From Polaromonas sp. (GTDB lineage Bacteria > Pseudomonadota > Gammaproteobacteria > Burkholderiales > Burkholderiaceae_C), in contig NZ_JAUYEY010000078.1 of assembly GCF_030689685.1 (NCBI RefSeq), positions 17,466-81,465 on the forward strand: DNA of 64,000 nucleotides. The letters are read 5' to 3'. Below the pieces are notes generated by a model, which was not told the origin of the DNA, did not search any database, and saw only the letters and a list, made by a program, of their open reading frames with translations. Every line of letters starts with the position of its first letter. Within the stretch, counting starts at the first letter, position 1. The translations under genes were made by a program, and so were the position numbers. Below are positions 1-9,407 of this stretch, in pieces.

Positions 1-376
1 CGCCGGCTTTCTTGAGGTTGTTGCGCGCGAGCTGCGCCAGATCGGCGTCGATCTCGAGCGTGATCACCTGCTGCGCACGGTGCGCCAGCAGGGCCGCCAT
101 GTAGCCGGAGCCGGCGCCGATCTCGAGGACTTTTTCATGTTTTTGCACCGCCAGGTCTTGCAAGATACGCGCCTCGACCTTGGGGGCCAGCATGCATTGG
201 CCGGGTTTGGAGCTTAGCGGAATTTCCATGTCGGCAAAGCCCAGCGCCTTTTTGGCTGGCGGCACAAAATCTTCGCGCTTGACCACCGCCAGCAGGGAAA
301 GAACCTGGCTGTCCAGCACTTCCCAGGGGCGGATTTGCTGCTCGATCATGTTGAAGCGGGCTTGTTCGTAGTTCAT
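1..376 (-). CDS. pcm: Protein-L-isoaspartate O-methyltransferase, N-terminal part
   Basis: The reading frame starts at the ATG complementary to 374-376 and runs off the left edge of the window, so only about 125 N-terminal residues are present. It opens with MNYEQARFNMIEQQIRPWEV and later carries the SAM-binding motif I as EIGAGSGYMAALLA, followed by an acidic turn (LEID). The family is a cytosolic class I methyltransferase that uses S-adenosylmethionine to repair isoaspartyl residues in damaged proteins. It lies 51 bases downstream of the RND pump on the same strand and could be read through from it. The C-terminal half is not visible, so a relative within the methyltransferase superfamily cannot be wholly excluded. 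Confidence 0.85.
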   Translation of the reverse strand, partial: MNYEQARFNMIEQQIRPWEVLDSQVLSLLAVVKREDFVPPAKKALGFADMEIPLSSKPGQCMLAPKVEARILQDLAVQKHEKVLEIGAGSGYMAALLAHRAQQVITLEIDADLAQLARNNLKKAG

Positions 377-427
377 GGTGTGGCCTGTGAAATATCGGGG
401 TGAGGAATTGCGGGTAAACCTGTGATT

Positions 428-3400
428 TTAAGGGCGGGCCACTGCGGCTTCGGGCAGGGCGCGCCGGCCAGTGAGGCGGCGTTTGAGCCATTGCGCCAGG
501 TCGTCGAGGTAGCAATAAGTGACCGGCACCACCACCAGCGTCAGCAGCGACGACGTGATGACGCCACCGATCACGGCCTGGCCCATGGGGGCGCGCTGCT
601 CCGAGCCTTCGGTCAGCGCAAAGGCCAGCGGCACCATGCCGAAAATCATGGCCAGCGTGGTCATCAGGATGGGGCGCAGCCGCACGCGGGCGGCGACCAG
701 CAGGGCCTCGCTGCGTTCCATGCCCGGGATGTGGCGGCCGTCCGTTTCCGTCCGGTCTTGCCTCATCCGGATCGCAAAGTCCACCAGCAGGATGGCATTT
801 TTGGTGACCAGCCCCATCAGCATGACGACACCGATGATGGAGAACATCGACAGCGTCGAGCGAAACAGCAGCAGCGCCAGCACCACGCCGATCAGCGTCA
901 GCGGCAGCGAGGTCATCAGCGCCAGCGGCTGCAGGAAACTCTTGAACTGGCTGGCCAGGATCATGTAGATGAACAAAATGGCCAACACGAGGGCGGAGAT
1001 CGCATAACCAAAAGACTCGGCCATGTTTTTGGTCGACCCGCCGAACTGGTAGCGGTAGCCGGGCGGGAAGCTGATGCCGTCGAGCGCTGTGCGGATGTCA
1101 TTGGACACCTCGCCGGCCGATCGCTTGTAGACATTGGCATTGATGGCCACTTCACGCGTCAGGTCGCGCCGGTTGATCTGGTTCGGCCCGGTCGCCTCCT
1201 TCACTGTGGCGAGCTGGCCCAGGCGCACCGTGCGGGCCGAGCCGTCGGCATTGCTGCCGATGGCGCTGCTCAAAAAGGGCAGGCGCTCCAGGTCTTGCGG
1301 GGCGTTCCTTGCGTCGGGCGACAGGCGCACGTTCACGTCGTAGGTCTGGTCGTCGGGCGCGCGCCAGTTGCCCACGGTCTGCCCGGCCACCAGAGTGCGC
1401 AGCGCACCGGCAATTTGCGACACGCTCAGGCCCAGGTCGGACGCGATATCACGTTTGACATCAATCTCGATGGTCGGCTTGTCGGGCTTGAGGCTGGAGT
1501 CCAGGTCCACCAGGCCGGGGATGGCCCTGATGCGTTCGGTCGCCAGCCGGGTCAGCCGTTCCAGCTCCTTCAGGTCGGGGCCCTGCAGCGAAAACTCCAC
1601 CTGCTTGTTGCCGCCAACGGAGTCGAGCAGGCCGACGTGGGTGACGGTGATGCCGGCCACCTGTTTGAGACGCTCACGCAGCACGCCCGAGAGCTCATCG
1701 ACGCTGCGGCTGCGCGCCTTGCGGTCGACCAGGCGCACATACATGCTGGCGTACATTTTTCCCTGGGCGCTGCCGGTGTTGATGGTGGCCAGCGTGTACT
1801 TCACCTCCGGGAACTCGCGCACGATGGATTCGACCTGGGCGGTTTTGGCCTCGGTGGCTTCGAGCGAAGAACCGACCGGTGTGTAAAACGTCAGCGAGGT
1901 TTCCGAGAAGTCGGCCTTGGGCACAAACTCCGTGCCCAGCAGCGGCACCATGAAGATGCTGGTGATGAAGATGACCAGGGCCAACCCGAGGGTGGCCAGC
2001 TTGTGTAGCAGCGACCAGCGCAGGATGCGCTGGTAGGTCTCGGCCAGCGAGTCGGTGGCGCGCTCGAACCAGCCGGTGACGCGGCCTATGGTTTTGTCGT
2101 ACCAGTTTTTCCGACCGTCCTGCGCTTGTCGAAGGATGCTCGGGTCGTGCCAGATGCTCGACAGCATGGGGTCCAGTGTGAAGCTGACAAACATCGAGAT
2201 CAGCACCGCCGCCACGATGGTGATGCCGAACTCATGGAAAAACTTGCCGATGATGCCGCCCATGAAACCGATGGGCAGAAACACCGCGACGATGGAGAAG
2301 GTGGTGGCCAGCACCGCCAAGCCGATCTCCTGCGTGCCGTCGAGTGAGGCCTGGTAGGGCAACTTGCCCATTTGCACATGGCGCACGATGTTCTCGCGCA
2401 CCACAATCGCGTCGTCAATCAGCAGGCCCACACACAGGCTCAGCGCCATCAGCGTGATCATGTTGATGGTGAAGCCAAACAGGTTCATGAACAAAAACGT
2501 GCCGATGATAGAGATCGGCAAGGTCAGGCCGGTGATCACCGTCGAGCGCCAGGAGTTCAGGAACAGGAAGACGATCAGCACCGTCAGCAGCGCGCCTTCG
2601 ATCAGCGTGCGGCGGACGTTTTCGACGGCGACGCGGATCGGGCGTGAACCGTCGGAAACCAGCTCCAGGCGCATGCCCGCTGGCAGTTGGGCCTGGATGT
2701 CCTTGATGGACTGGTTCAGGCCATCGACCACCGCGATGGTGTTTTCGTCCTGGGCCTTTTGCACCGTCAACAGCAAGGTGCGCTGGCCGTTGTACAGCGC
2801 CAGGTTGTCGATCTCCTGCGAGCCGTCACGCACGCTGGCGACCTGCCCAACCGTCACCGCCGTGGCAGCGCCAGTGGCGGACGCCTTGCGCGCTACGATG
2901 ATGTTGGCGAAGTCTTCTGGCCGCTTCATGCGGGCGTCGATCTTGACCACACGCTCTTGTGCGAGAGAACGGATGGCGCCGACCGGCAGGTCCTGGTTTT
3001 CGCTGCGCACCGCATTGGCAACCTGGTCGGCCGTGATGCCCAGCGCTTCCATGGCCTGCGGGTTCAGGTAAATGTTGATCTCGCGTTTGCTGCCGCCCAC
3101 CAGGTTGACCGCGCCCACGCCGCGCACATTTTCCAGCCGCTTTTTCAGCACCTGGTCGGCCCAGTTGGTGAGTTCCACGGCGGTGGGAGGCGCGGGCGCT
3201 GCGCCGCTGCTGGCTGCTGATGGCGGACATTTTTCCGACGGGCCGCCCCTAGGAAAAATAGCCCCCTCAGGGGGCAGCGCAGCACACGCAGTGGCAAGCG
3301 TGGGGGCCGCTAACACCGCCACCGACCAGATGGCCCGACTGGCCGGGTCGAAGCGCAGCACGCGGGGTTCTTTCACCTCATCGCGCAGCAGCGGGCGCAG

Positions 3401-3742
3401 CGAGGCAATCTTCTCGCGCACGTCTTCGGCGGCCTTGCGTCCGTCGATGTGCAACTGAAACTCAATGATGACGATCGCCATACCTTCGTAGCTGCGCGAG
3501 GTCAGGGCGTTGATGCCGGCAATCGCATTGACGCCTTCCTCGATCTTCTTGGTGACTTCGCTTTCAACAATCTCGGGCGAGGCGCCGGGGTACTCTGTGG
3601 TGACCACCACCACCGGAAAATCAATGTTCGGGAACTGGTCAACCTGCAGCCGCTGATAGGAAAACAGGCCCAGCACCACGATGGCCAGCATGACCATGGT
3701 GGCGAACACTGGGTTTTGCAGACTGACGCGGGTGAACCACAT
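428..3742 (-). CDS. RND-family efflux pump inner-membrane permease
   Basis: The 1104-residue protein has the AcrB/MexB/MdtB layout: an N-terminal membrane helix starting [19 protein letters not shown], two large periplasmic loops and two bundles of membrane segments. It should export drugs or other amphiphiles by proton antiport as a trimer, with the membrane fusion protein encoded 5 bases upstream and an outer-membrane channel not encoded here. The length is above the usual 1020-1060 residues. Two segments explain the excess: about residues 145-187 are low-complexity and encoded by a dispersed repeat (near 3185-3308), and residues around [10 protein letters not shown] come from a second repeat near 2112-2144. 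Both keep the frame. Whether the pump still folds is unknown. Substrate cannot be told from sequence. Confidence 0.93.
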   Translation of the reverse strand: MWFTRVSLQNPVFATMVMLAIVVLGLFSYQRLQVDQFPNIDFPVVVVTTEYPGASPEIVESEVTKKIEEGVNAIAGINALTSRSYEGMAIVIIEFQLHIDGRKAAEDVREKIASLRPLLRDEVKEPRVLRFDPASRAIWSVAVLAAPTLATACAALPPEGAIFPRGGPSEKCPPSAASSGAAPAPPTAVELTNWADQVLKKRLENVRGVGAVNLVGGSKREINIYLNPQAMEALGITADQVANAVRSENQDLPVGAIRSLAQERVVKIDARMKRPEDFANIIVARKASATGAATAVTVGQVASVRDGSQEIDNLALYNGQRTLLLTVQKAQDENTIAVVDGLNQSIKDIQAQLPAGMRLELVSDGSRPIRVAVENVRRTLIEGALLTVLIVFLFLNSWRSTVITGLTLPISIIGTFLFMNLFGFTINMITLMALSLCVGLLIDDAIVVRENIVRHVQMGKLPYQASLDGTQEIGLAVLATTFSIVAVFLPIGFMGGIIGKFFHEFGITIVAAVLISMFVSFTLDPMLSSIWHDPSILRQAQDGRKNWYDKTIGRVTGWFERATDSLAETYQRILRWSLLHKLATLGLALVIFITSIFMVPLLGTEFVPKADFSETSLTFYTPVGSSLEATEAKTAQVESIVREFPEVKYTLATINTGSAQGKMYASMYVRLVDRKARSRSVDELSGVLRERLKQVAGITVTHVGLLDSVGGNKQVEFSLQGPDLKELERLTRLATERIRAIPGLVDLDSSLKPDKPTIEIDVKRDIASDLGLSVSQIAGALRTLVAGQTVGNWRAPDDQTYDVNVRLSPDARNAPQDLERLPFLSSAIGSNADGSARTVRLGQLATVKEATGPNQINRRDLTREVAINANVYKRSAGEVSNDIRTALDGISFPPGYRYQFGGSTKNMAESFGYAISALVLAILFIYMILASQFKSFLQPLALMTSLPLTLIGVVLALLLFRSTLSMFSIIGVVMLMGLVTKNAILLVDFAIRMRQDRTETDGRHIPGMERSEALLVAARVRLRPILMTTLAMIFGMVPLAFALTEGSEQRAPMGQAVIGGVITSSLLTLVVVPVTYCYLDDLAQWLKRRLTGRRALPEAAVARP
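2112..2144 (-). repeat. Short dispersed repeat inside the RND gene (family E)
   Basis: On the coding strand this stretch contains CATCCTTCGACAAGCGCAGG, which resembles the widespread intergenic repeat whose translation gives RQAQD-type peptides. It sits between the conserved segment ending [12 protein letters not shown] and the cytoplasmic linker KNWYDKTIG, where RND proteins vary in length. I recognise the repeat from memory of its translated form, and only one copy is in this window. Confidence 0.5.
3230..3308. repeat. GC-rich dispersed repeat (family B) inside the RND gene
   Basis: The core here is a CCCCCT/AGGGGG hairpin followed by AGCGCAGCACACGCAGTGGC and AAGCGTGGGGGC. The reverse complement of 34998-35046 has the same order: a C/G-run hairpin, GCAGCGCAGTACGCGAAGCG, then ACAAGCGTGGGG. 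A weaker relative is at 32869-32930. The other two copies are intergenic; this one is in frame in the first periplasmic loop of the RND pump and encodes an Ala/Pro-rich segment. Confidence 0.75.
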
Positions 3743-3747
3743 CGCGA

Positions 3748-4938
3748 TTAATAGGCTTTGGGCGACGAAGCCGCCGGTGCTGCTGGTGCGGCCCAGGCCG
3801 GCGCCTGGGTGAACTTCACGGCCGTGCCTTCACGCAGGCTGCCGACGGCGCTTTTGATGACAACGTCGTTTTCAGCCAGGCCCTGAACGGCCACCATGGG
3901 CTCGCCGTCGGCCGCGTCCTTGCCGCGTACACCCAGCTCAACCGGCTTGTGGGCAATCTGATTGTTCTCGACCACCTGCACATAGGGCGCGGGCTTGTCG
4001 GTGCGCACTGCGCTGACCGGCACTGCCAGCAGCGCCGCGCGCGCCATGCCCAGCGTGCCCTGTGCAAACAGCCCTTGCCGCAAGCCCGCACTCGCGGCCG
4101 TGTTGTCGATGGACAGGTAGACCAGCACGCTGCGGCTGCCAGCCTGCGCACTCGGGTTGATGCGGGCCACGGTGGCGGTCACGGTTTGCGCGCTGCCCTC
4201 GATGCGCAGCGTGGCGGTCTGGCCGGGGCGCACGGCCAGTGCGTCGGCCGCGCTGAGACTGGCTTCGAGTTCGAGCCGGCTCAGGTCCACGATCTCCAGC
4301 ACCTTGGTGTCGATGCCGACACGCTCGCCCGGCTGCGCCAGCCGCTGCGCAACCTGGCCCGACAGGGGCGCGCGCAGCACCGTGTCGTCCAGCGATTTTT
4401 TCGCCACCGCCACGGCGGCCAATGCGGCGTTGTGGTTGGCCTTGCCGGCGTTGAGGTTGGCCTGCGAGGCGTCCAGCGCGGTTTTCGAGATGAAGCCCTG
4501 GTTCACCAGCGCCTGGTTGTTGTCGAACTGGCGCTGCACGATGTCGATCTGCGCCTTGGCCGAATCGGCCTGCTGCTGCGCCTGCATTACGCGCGCCTGG
4601 TACTCGCTGGCGTCCACCCGCGCCACCACCCGGCCGGCCTTGACGAAGTCGCCTTCGCGCACCGTCAGGCCTTGCAACTCACCGGCCACGCGCGCCTTGA
4701 CGAAGGCCGAGTTGATGGCCTTGAGGGGGCCCGACAGCGCCAGGCCCTGGCTGAGCTCGCGGGTTTTTGCCTGCAGCACATCGCTGGCGGCCAGCTCGAC
4801 CACGGTCTGTGTCTTGGCTGCCCCGGCTGCGGCCAGGGCCTGCTGCTGCGCCCGGCGCGCCGACAGGGCGCTGACCACCGCTGCTGCCAGCAACAACAAA
4901 ATCAGGCCGATGATGGTCCACTTGATCCAGCGTTTCAT
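3748..4938 (-). CDS. RND efflux membrane fusion protein (HlyD/AcrA family)
   Basis: The 396-residue protein has an N-terminal membrane anchor (about residues 7-27), then a lipoyl/barrel-sandwich half containing [20 protein letters not shown], a helical hairpin (about 100-175, rich in Ala and Gln), the second lipoyl half with [21 protein letters not shown], and a beta-barrel. Such periplasmic adaptors link the RND permease to an outer-membrane channel. Its start codon overlaps the tetR stop as ATGA, and the pump gene starts 5 bases after its stop, so all three genes form one operon. No lipobox cysteine is visible, so it is probably anchored by the uncleaved helix. Confidence 0.93.
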   Translation of the reverse strand: MKRWIKWTIIGLILLLLAAAVVSALSARRAQQQALAAAGAAKTQTVVELAASDVLQAKTRELSQGLALSGPLKAINSAFVKARVAGELQGLTVREGDFVKAGRVVARVDASEYQARVMQAQQQADSAKAQIDIVQRQFDNNQALVNQGFISKTALDASQANLNAGKANHNAALAAVAVAKKSLDDTVLRAPLSGQVAQRLAQPGERVGIDTKVLEIVDLSRLELEASLSAADALAVRPGQTATLRIEGSAQTVTATVARINPSAQAGSRSVLVYLSIDNTAASAGLRQGLFAQGTLGMARAALLAVPVSAVRTDKPAPYVQVVENNQIAHKPVELGVRGKDAADGEPMVAVQGLAENDVVIKSAVGSLREGTAVKFTQAPAWAAPAAPAASSPKAY

Positions 4939-5627
4939 GCCTTGCCTTTGGCGGGTTTGCCGGCGGGTTGGACCGACAGGCCATACAAGATGATGTCTAC
5001 CTGGGCGGCAATGTATTTTTCAGCGTTGCCGAGCAGGGCCGGGTCGCCGCAGGTGCCGGCTGAATGTTTGGACAGAATCAAGAAAATCATGGGCGCAATC
5101 ACGCTGTAAATCGCGTAGTCGAGGTTCATGGGCCGGAACTCGCCGCAGTCGATGCCGCGCTGCATGATGCGGCGAATCAGCGCCTGACCGGGCTGGATCA
5201 CTTCCTGCTGGTAGAAGGCGGTGATCTCGGGGAAGTTACCGGCCTCGCTCATCATGAGTTTGGTGAGGCCTGAGGCGCGAGTGGCGCCGACCCGCTCCCA
5301 CCAGGTGGTCATGCAATACGTCAACATCTCGGCGGCCGTGCCTTCAAAGGATGCAAACTCCTCGTTCCATTCCTTGAAGCGGCCCGAGATGTTTTCACGC
5401 ACCACGGCTTTGAAGAGTTCTTCCTTGCTTTGAAAATAGAGAAACAGCGTGCCCTTGGAGACGCCGGCGCGGGCCGCCACTTCCTCGGCGCGGGTGGCGG
5501 CAAAGCCTTTTTCAACAAACAGGTCGAGCGCGGCGTCCAGCAGTTCGCCGGGGCGCGCGTCCTTGCGGCGCTCCCGTTTGACGGACAGCGCACTGGTTTT
5601 TTCGCAGAGGAATTTGGAGATGGACAT
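4935..5627 (-). CDS. TetR-family repressor of the RND operon
   Basis: The 230-residue protein has a typical TetR DNA-binding head: helix-turn-helix about residues 46-67 with [20 protein letters not shown], followed by an all-helical ligand-binding part of the AcrR type. It is first in the operon with the fusion protein and the RND pump and overlaps the next gene by 4 bases. An imperfect palindrome lies just before its start codon. Autorepression relieved by a pump substrate is the usual arrangement and is inferred here. The ligand is unknown. Confidence 0.92.
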   Translation of the reverse strand: MSISKFLCEKTSALSVKRERRKDARPGELLDAALDLFVEKGFAATRAEEVAARAGVSKGTLFLYFQSKEELFKAVVRENISGRFKEWNEEFASFEGTAAEMLTYCMTTWWERVGATRASGLTKLMMSEAGNFPEITAFYQQEVIQPGQALIRRIMQRGIDCGEFRPMNLDYAIYSVIAPMIFLILSKHSAGTCGDPALLGNAEKYIAAQVDIILYGLSVQPAGKPAKGKA

Positions 5628-5630
5628 AAA

Positions 5631-5652
5631 TTACTGACTGGTTGGTTAGTAA
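5631..5652. promoter_or_regulatory. Probable TetR operator
   Basis: The 22-base site starts TTACTGACTGG and ends GGTTAGTAA, an imperfect palindrome with TTACTnAC/GTnAGTAA halves like known TetR-family operators. It sits 4 bases upstream of the regulator's start codon, where a bound repressor would block the operon promoter or translation start region. A separate perfect palindrome, TAGCGA-T-TCGCTA, follows at 5655-5667. Confidence 0.6.
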
Positions 5653-5731
5653 TGTAGCGATTCGCTAGATGCCCGTCAAGCCGTCACTCTGCAGTGCAGG
5701 GTTGAAGACGCGTGCGCGGTTGAAGTAAAGC

Positions 5732-6505
5732 TCAGGTAAAGCGATTTACCAGCAAACCCAGCCATTCCTTGAGCACGAGCTGGGAGGTACCCAACCCGTC
5801 TGCCGAAGGCGTCCATTGCAGCACGCCGTTGCGGCTGGGCAGGATAAAACCCATGGGCGCGCGCACCACGATAAAGCCTGCGCGTTCAAAAGCGCCGACA
5901 GCGCGCGGCATGTGCCAGGCGTGCGTGACCAGCGCAATCCGCTGGACTTTGTCTTTCTGCATCAGCGTTCTGAGGAAGCGGCCATTTTCAGCCGTGTCGC
6001 GTGACTGGTTGTCGACCCAGCGCAGGGCCAGGCCGTAGTCTTGTTGCGCCGCGCGGCGTGCCACTTCGCCTTCGGACGCCACTTGTTCGCCGGCTGCGCC
6101 CCAGCCCAGCCCACCCGCAAAAGCCACGGGCAAGCCCGTTTGGCGCGCCAGCCAGGCGCCGTAGCGCAAACGCAGGGTGGCTGCAGCTGAGGCCTGTGGC
6201 TCGCCGTACTCGGGCGCCACCGGGTGCACGCCACCGCCCAGCACCACAATGGCCTGCGCGCCGCTGCTTTTCAGGGCCGCGACCGACAAGGCGGTTTGTT
6301 GCGGCAGCAGATTCTGCGCCAGCCAAACAGCAACTGCATGGCAGCTCAGCAGCCAGAGCAGGGCCGCCGCCACAAAAGCCAGCAACAGGCCGCCTGCCTT
6401 TTTCCGCGCCGCCAGCAGCAGCCCCAGCCCGGCCAGCAACAGCAGCGAAGCGGGCGGCAGCAGCAGTGCGGTCAGGACCGGCTTGAGTTCACCTAATGCA
6501 ATCAT
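5732..6505 (-). CDS. YdcF/ElyC/SanA-family protein (DUF218)
   Basis: The 257-residue protein has two N-terminal hydrophobic segments (about 8-32 and 38-66), then a DUF218 domain starting with the signature AIVVLGGGVHP and including SRDTAENGRFL and the conserved LVTHAWHMPRA. ElyC and its relatives are inner-membrane proteins linked to envelope integrity and peptidoglycan precursor metabolism; the biochemical reaction is unsettled. Its start is the ATG complementary to 6503-6505. It is transcribed away from msrA, with a dispersed repeat in the shared upstream region. Confidence 0.85.
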   Translation of the reverse strand: MIALGELKPVLTALLLPPASLLLLAGLGLLLAARKKAGGLLLAFVAAALLWLLSCHAVAVWLAQNLLPQQTALSVAALKSSGAQAIVVLGGGVHPVAPEYGEPQASAAATLRLRYGAWLARQTGLPVAFAGGLGWGAAGEQVASEGEVARRAAQQDYGLALRWVDNQSRDTAENGRFLRTLMQKDKVQRIALVTHAWHMPRAVGAFERAGFIVVRAPMGFILPSRNGVLQWTPSADGLGTSQLVLKEWLGLLVNRFT

Positions 6506-6519
6506 TGAAAACGCTCTTA

Positions 6520-6579
6520 AATTAATAGCTGCTTACGCCCGCGTGGTATGGGCTAGAGGCCAATTTGACCATTAAAAAC
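6520..6579. repeat. Dispersed repeat family A, intergenic copy
   Basis: The unit reads AATAGCTGCTTACGCCCGCG then TGGTATGGGCTAGAGGCCAA and TTTGACC. I used this intergenic copy, with the one at 32731-32799, to define family A: a TGCTAT..ATAGCT hairpin, a CGC-containing spacer, a GGGCT.GAG motif and a T-rich tail. Other copies lie inside genes (see 14477, 24744, 46173, 50464, 53320). Confidence 0.75.
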
Positions 6580-6683
6580 GCCGTACGCAGCCGTGTCTGA
6601 GGTTTTTGGGCCGGTGCGACCAGTGACTGGCTATTTTCCAGGATGATGGTTGTTTGATTGCTGTATATAAAAAAGGACGAGGC

Positions 6684-7253
6684 ATGGAACAAAACTCAAC
6701 AACTGAAGCTGGCGGCCCAGCCTTGCAGACCCTCACGCTGGGCGGGGGTTGCTTCTGGTGCACCGAAGCGGTGTTTGTGCAGGTGCGCGGCATTGTTGAC
6801 GTGGAGTCGGGTTATAGCAACGGCCACGTCAACCGGCCGACCTATGACCAAGTGTGCACCGGAACCACCGGCCACAACGAGGTTGTCAAGCTGGTCTACG
6901 ACCCGGCGCAGATCAGCTTGCGCGCAATTCTGGAAATTTTCTACGTCATCCACGATCCGACCACACTCAACCGCCAGGGCAACGACAGCGGCACGCAATA
7001 CCGCAGCGGCATTTACTACACAACGCCCGAGCAGAAGCAGATTGCCGAAGACATGGTCAGCGCATTGAACCGCGACAAGCTGTTTGGCAAACCTGTGGTG
7101 ACCGAGGTGCTGGCGCTGTCCAACTACTCCGCCGCCGAGGAATACCACCAGGACTTCTTCGAGAAAAACCCGGACCAGGGTTATTGCATGGCAGTCGCCG
7201 GCCCGAAGGTGGCGAAGTTCCGTAAAACCTTTTCGGAATACGCCAAAGCTTGA
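6684..7253 (+). CDS. msrA: Peptide-methionine (S)-S-oxide reductase
   Basis: The 189-residue protein carries the MsrA signature GGGCFWCTEAVF near residues 20-31 with the catalytic Cys at 23, and GYCMAVAGPK near the C-terminus, where a resolving Cys would lie. It reduces the S form of methionine sulfoxide in oxidised proteins, using thioredoxin. I chose the ATG at 6684 over the in-frame TTG 30 bases upstream because GGACGAGG sits just before it as a ribosome binding site and the conserved domain starts soon after. It is a single-gene unit between a dispersed repeat and the GntR-controlled cluster. Confidence 0.95.
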   Translation: MEQNSTTEAGGPALQTLTLGGGCFWCTEAVFVQVRGIVDVESGYSNGHVNRPTYDQVCTGTTGHNEVVKLVYDPAQISLRAILEIFYVIHDPTTLNRQGNDSGTQYRSGIYYTTPEQKQIAEDMVSALNRDKLFGKPVVTEVLALSNYSAAEEYHQDFFEKNPDQGYCMAVAGPKVAKFRKTFSEYAKA

Positions 7254-7304
7254 GTCCGCCGGGGGGCCGAGCCCCACGCTAAACCCGTCGCTGCCTCTTC
7301 AAAT

Positions 7305-7328
7305 GTCCTATTGACAGAACAATAGGAC
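7305..7328. promoter_or_regulatory. Operator palindrome at the GntR/HutC promoter
   Basis: A perfect inverted repeat of 9 bases (GTCCTATTG and CAATAGGAC) is separated by 6 bases. A consensus TTGACA at 7311-7316 lies inside it, and a weak -10 (TTACGA, 7334-7339) follows at 17 bases. A regulator bound here would cover the -35 element. The position just upstream of the gntR start (7347) suggests autoregulation, and control of the cluster downstream is inferred. Confidence 0.65.
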
Positions 7329-7346
7329 TGTTCTTACGATGCGCCC

Positions 7347-8141
7347 ATGGCCGCCACCTTGCCGATGACCAAGTACCACCAGATTTATCTGGTGTTGCGT
7401 GAGCAGTTGCATGAAGGCCGGTTTTCTGCGGGGCTGCCCGGCGAACTGAACCTGATGCAGCAGTTTGGTGTGGCGCGTGTCACCGTGCGCCGTGCGCTGG
7501 CGCAGCTGGCTGAAGAGGGGTTGATCTCGCGCGAGCCGGGGCGTGGCACCCGCGCCCTGGACCCGGTGGCATCCCCGGCAGCGCCGCGCAGTACGGTGGG
7601 GCAACGCGCCCAGCTCACGGGGCTGCTTGAAAACCTGGTCAGCATGGGGCTCAAAACCTCGGTCAACGTGCTGGAAGTGGAGATGGTCACCGCTTCTGCC
7701 AATGTTGCCAATGCCTTGCAGCTCCAGCCTGGCGATGCGGTGCAAAAAGCGGTCAGGGTGCGCAGCACGCGCGAAGGCCCGCTGTCCCACATCACCACCT
7801 ATGTGCCGGCGGACATCGGCCGCCAGTTCGGGCGGCGCGAGCTTGCAAAAAAACCGATTCTTGTGCTGCTCGAAGAATCTGGCGTGACCGTGGGCCGCGC
7901 GCACCAGACCATTTCGGCCCGGCTGGCCGACGTGGCGGTGGCCCGGCACCTGGATGTTGCTGTGGGCTCGGCTCTGCTGGCGGTGCGCCGCCTGATCTAC
8001 GACGACCAGGACCGCCCGATTCAATGGCTGCATGGCCTGTACCGTCCGGACAGGTACGAGTATGAAATGCAGCTCTCGCGTGTTGGCAGCATCGATGCCA
8101 AGGTCTGGGTCAGCAAAGAGTTGTCGGCCCAGTTTCAGTAA
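7347..8141 (+). CDS. GntR-family regulator, HutC subfamily (UTRA domain)
   Basis: The 264-residue protein has an N-terminal winged helix (about residues 8-72: YHQIYLVLREQL, MQQFGVARVTVRRAL, ISREPGRGTRA) and a C-terminal UTRA effector domain (about 95-250) of the HutC type. HutC-like proteins sense the substrate or an intermediate of the pathway they control. It is the first gene of a plus-strand run of catabolic and transport genes reaching 19392, so it is probably their local regulator. The effector is unknown. A perfect palindrome overlaps its promoter. Confidence 0.92.
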   Translation: MAATLPMTKYHQIYLVLREQLHEGRFSAGLPGELNLMQQFGVARVTVRRALAQLAEEGLISREPGRGTRALDPVASPAAPRSTVGQRAQLTGLLENLVSMGLKTSVNVLEVEMVTASANVANALQLQPGDAVQKAVRVRSTREGPLSHITTYVPADIGRQFGRRELAKKPILVLLEESGVTVGRAHQTISARLADVAVARHLDVAVGSALLAVRRLIYDDQDRPIQWLHGLYRPDRYEYEMQLSRVGSIDAKVWVSKELSAQFQ

Positions 8142-8188
8142 GTCATCACTCCCATTCCCCCATTAGCTACATCAACCAGGAGAAAGCC

Positions 8189-9391
8189 ATGCGTACACGT
8201 CGCCACTTCATGTCCCAATCTGCTGCCGCTGCTTCGGCGCTGGCTTTTCCACTGGTCGGGGGTGCGCAGCCCAAAACGATCAAGATCGGTGTGCTGCACC
8301 CGGTGACGGGCGCACTGGCCTACTCTGGCCAGCAGTGCCGCGAAGGCGCGCTCATGGCCATCGAAGACATCAACAAGGCGGGCGGCATCAAGGCCATGGG
8401 CGGGGCAAAACTTGAGGCCTTGCTGGGTGACGCCCAGTCGCAACCGCAGGCCGGTGCGGCTGAGGTGGAGAAGATGAACGAGGCGGGCGTCTCGGCCGTG
8501 GTCGGGGCTTTCGCCTCGGCCATCTGCCTGGCGACCACCCAGACGGCGGCCAAATACGGCTTGCCGCATATTGTGGACATTGGCGTGGCGGACCAGATCG
8601 TCGAGCGCGGCCTGAAGAACACCTTCCGCTTTGGCCCGGGCTACCGAAAATGTGCTGAAGTGGCGGTGGCCAACCTGCATGCGCTCAATACCGCAGCCGG
8701 CAAGCCGGCAAAGACGGTGATGATTGTTCATGAAGAGTCGTTGTTCGGCAGCGGCACCGCTGCCCTGCTGTCGCGCGAGCTGCCGGGTTACGGCTACGAC
8801 GTCAAGGAAGTCATCAAACACGCGAACCCAACGCGCGACTTCAACAACATTGTGCTGCGCATGAAGGCGGTCAACCCGGACATCGTCATCCCGGCCAACT
8901 ACTACAACGAGTACGCCTTGCTGGTGCGCACCATGCAGCAGCAAAAGGTCACACCCAAGGCGATTTATTCCGTACTCGGCGGCGCCGCTTCCAGCTACAA
9001 GTTTGTCAAGGAGTTTCCGGATGCGGCCAACGGCATCATTGACTGCAACCACTGGTTCAACCCCAAAGACAAACGTTCGACGGCGCTCAAAAAACGGGTT
9101 GAGGCCAAGGGTCTGTTCTTCAGCTACGAGATTTTCAACACCTACACCGCCATGATGCTGTTGGCTGATGCCCTGGAGCGCGCCAAGTCAGGTGATCGGG
9201 CAGCCATCATCGATGCGCTGGAAAAATCGACCTTCGCCGATCACTTCATGCCCTACGGCCCGACCAAATTTGTCAATGGCCAAAACACCGGTGCGCAGCC
9301 GCTGATGACGCAGGTGGTCAAGAACGACATCAAGGTCATCGTCCCGCGCGATTACCGCGAGACCGAGCCGATTTTCCCGCTCAAGGCTTGA
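8189..9391 (+). CDS. ABC importer solute receptor, branched-chain amino acid/amide type
   Basis: The 400-residue protein is a periplasmic type I binding protein (LivK/AmiC/UrtA-like) with two alpha/beta lobes: KIGVLHPVTGALAYSGQQCREGA opens the first lobe and VVGAFASAICLATTQTAAKYG is the hinge-side segment. The export signal contains TRRHFMSQSAAAASALAFPL, a possible twin-arginine signal, with cleavage likely before QPKTIKIG. GGAG-like sequence precedes the ATG. It is followed by two permeases and two ATPases, so the importer is complete. The ligand is unknown; neighbours favour a cyclic amide or a small organic acid rather than leucine. Confidence 0.92.
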   Translation: MRTRRHFMSQSAAAASALAFPLVGGAQPKTIKIGVLHPVTGALAYSGQQCREGALMAIEDINKAGGIKAMGGAKLEALLGDAQSQPQAGAAEVEKMNEAGVSAVVGAFASAICLATTQTAAKYGLPHIVDIGVADQIVERGLKNTFRFGPGYRKCAEVAVANLHALNTAAGKPAKTVMIVHEESLFGSGTAALLSRELPGYGYDVKEVIKHANPTRDFNNIVLRMKAVNPDIVIPANYYNEYALLVRTMQQQKVTPKAIYSVLGGAASSYKFVKEFPDAANGIIDCNHWFNPKDKRSTALKKRVEAKGLFFSYEIFNTYTAMMLLADALERAKSGDRAAIIDALEKSTFADHFMPYGPTKFVNGQNTGAQPLMTQVVKNDIKVIVPRDYRETEPIFPLKA

Positions 9392-9407
9392 TGCGACCGC
9401 TGACCGG

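Noticed and set aside
422..2008. 528-residue open frame on the plus strand across the RND gene
   Set aside because: It is antisense to a well-supported RND permease and has the low-complexity His/Arg/Gln composition of a shadow frame.
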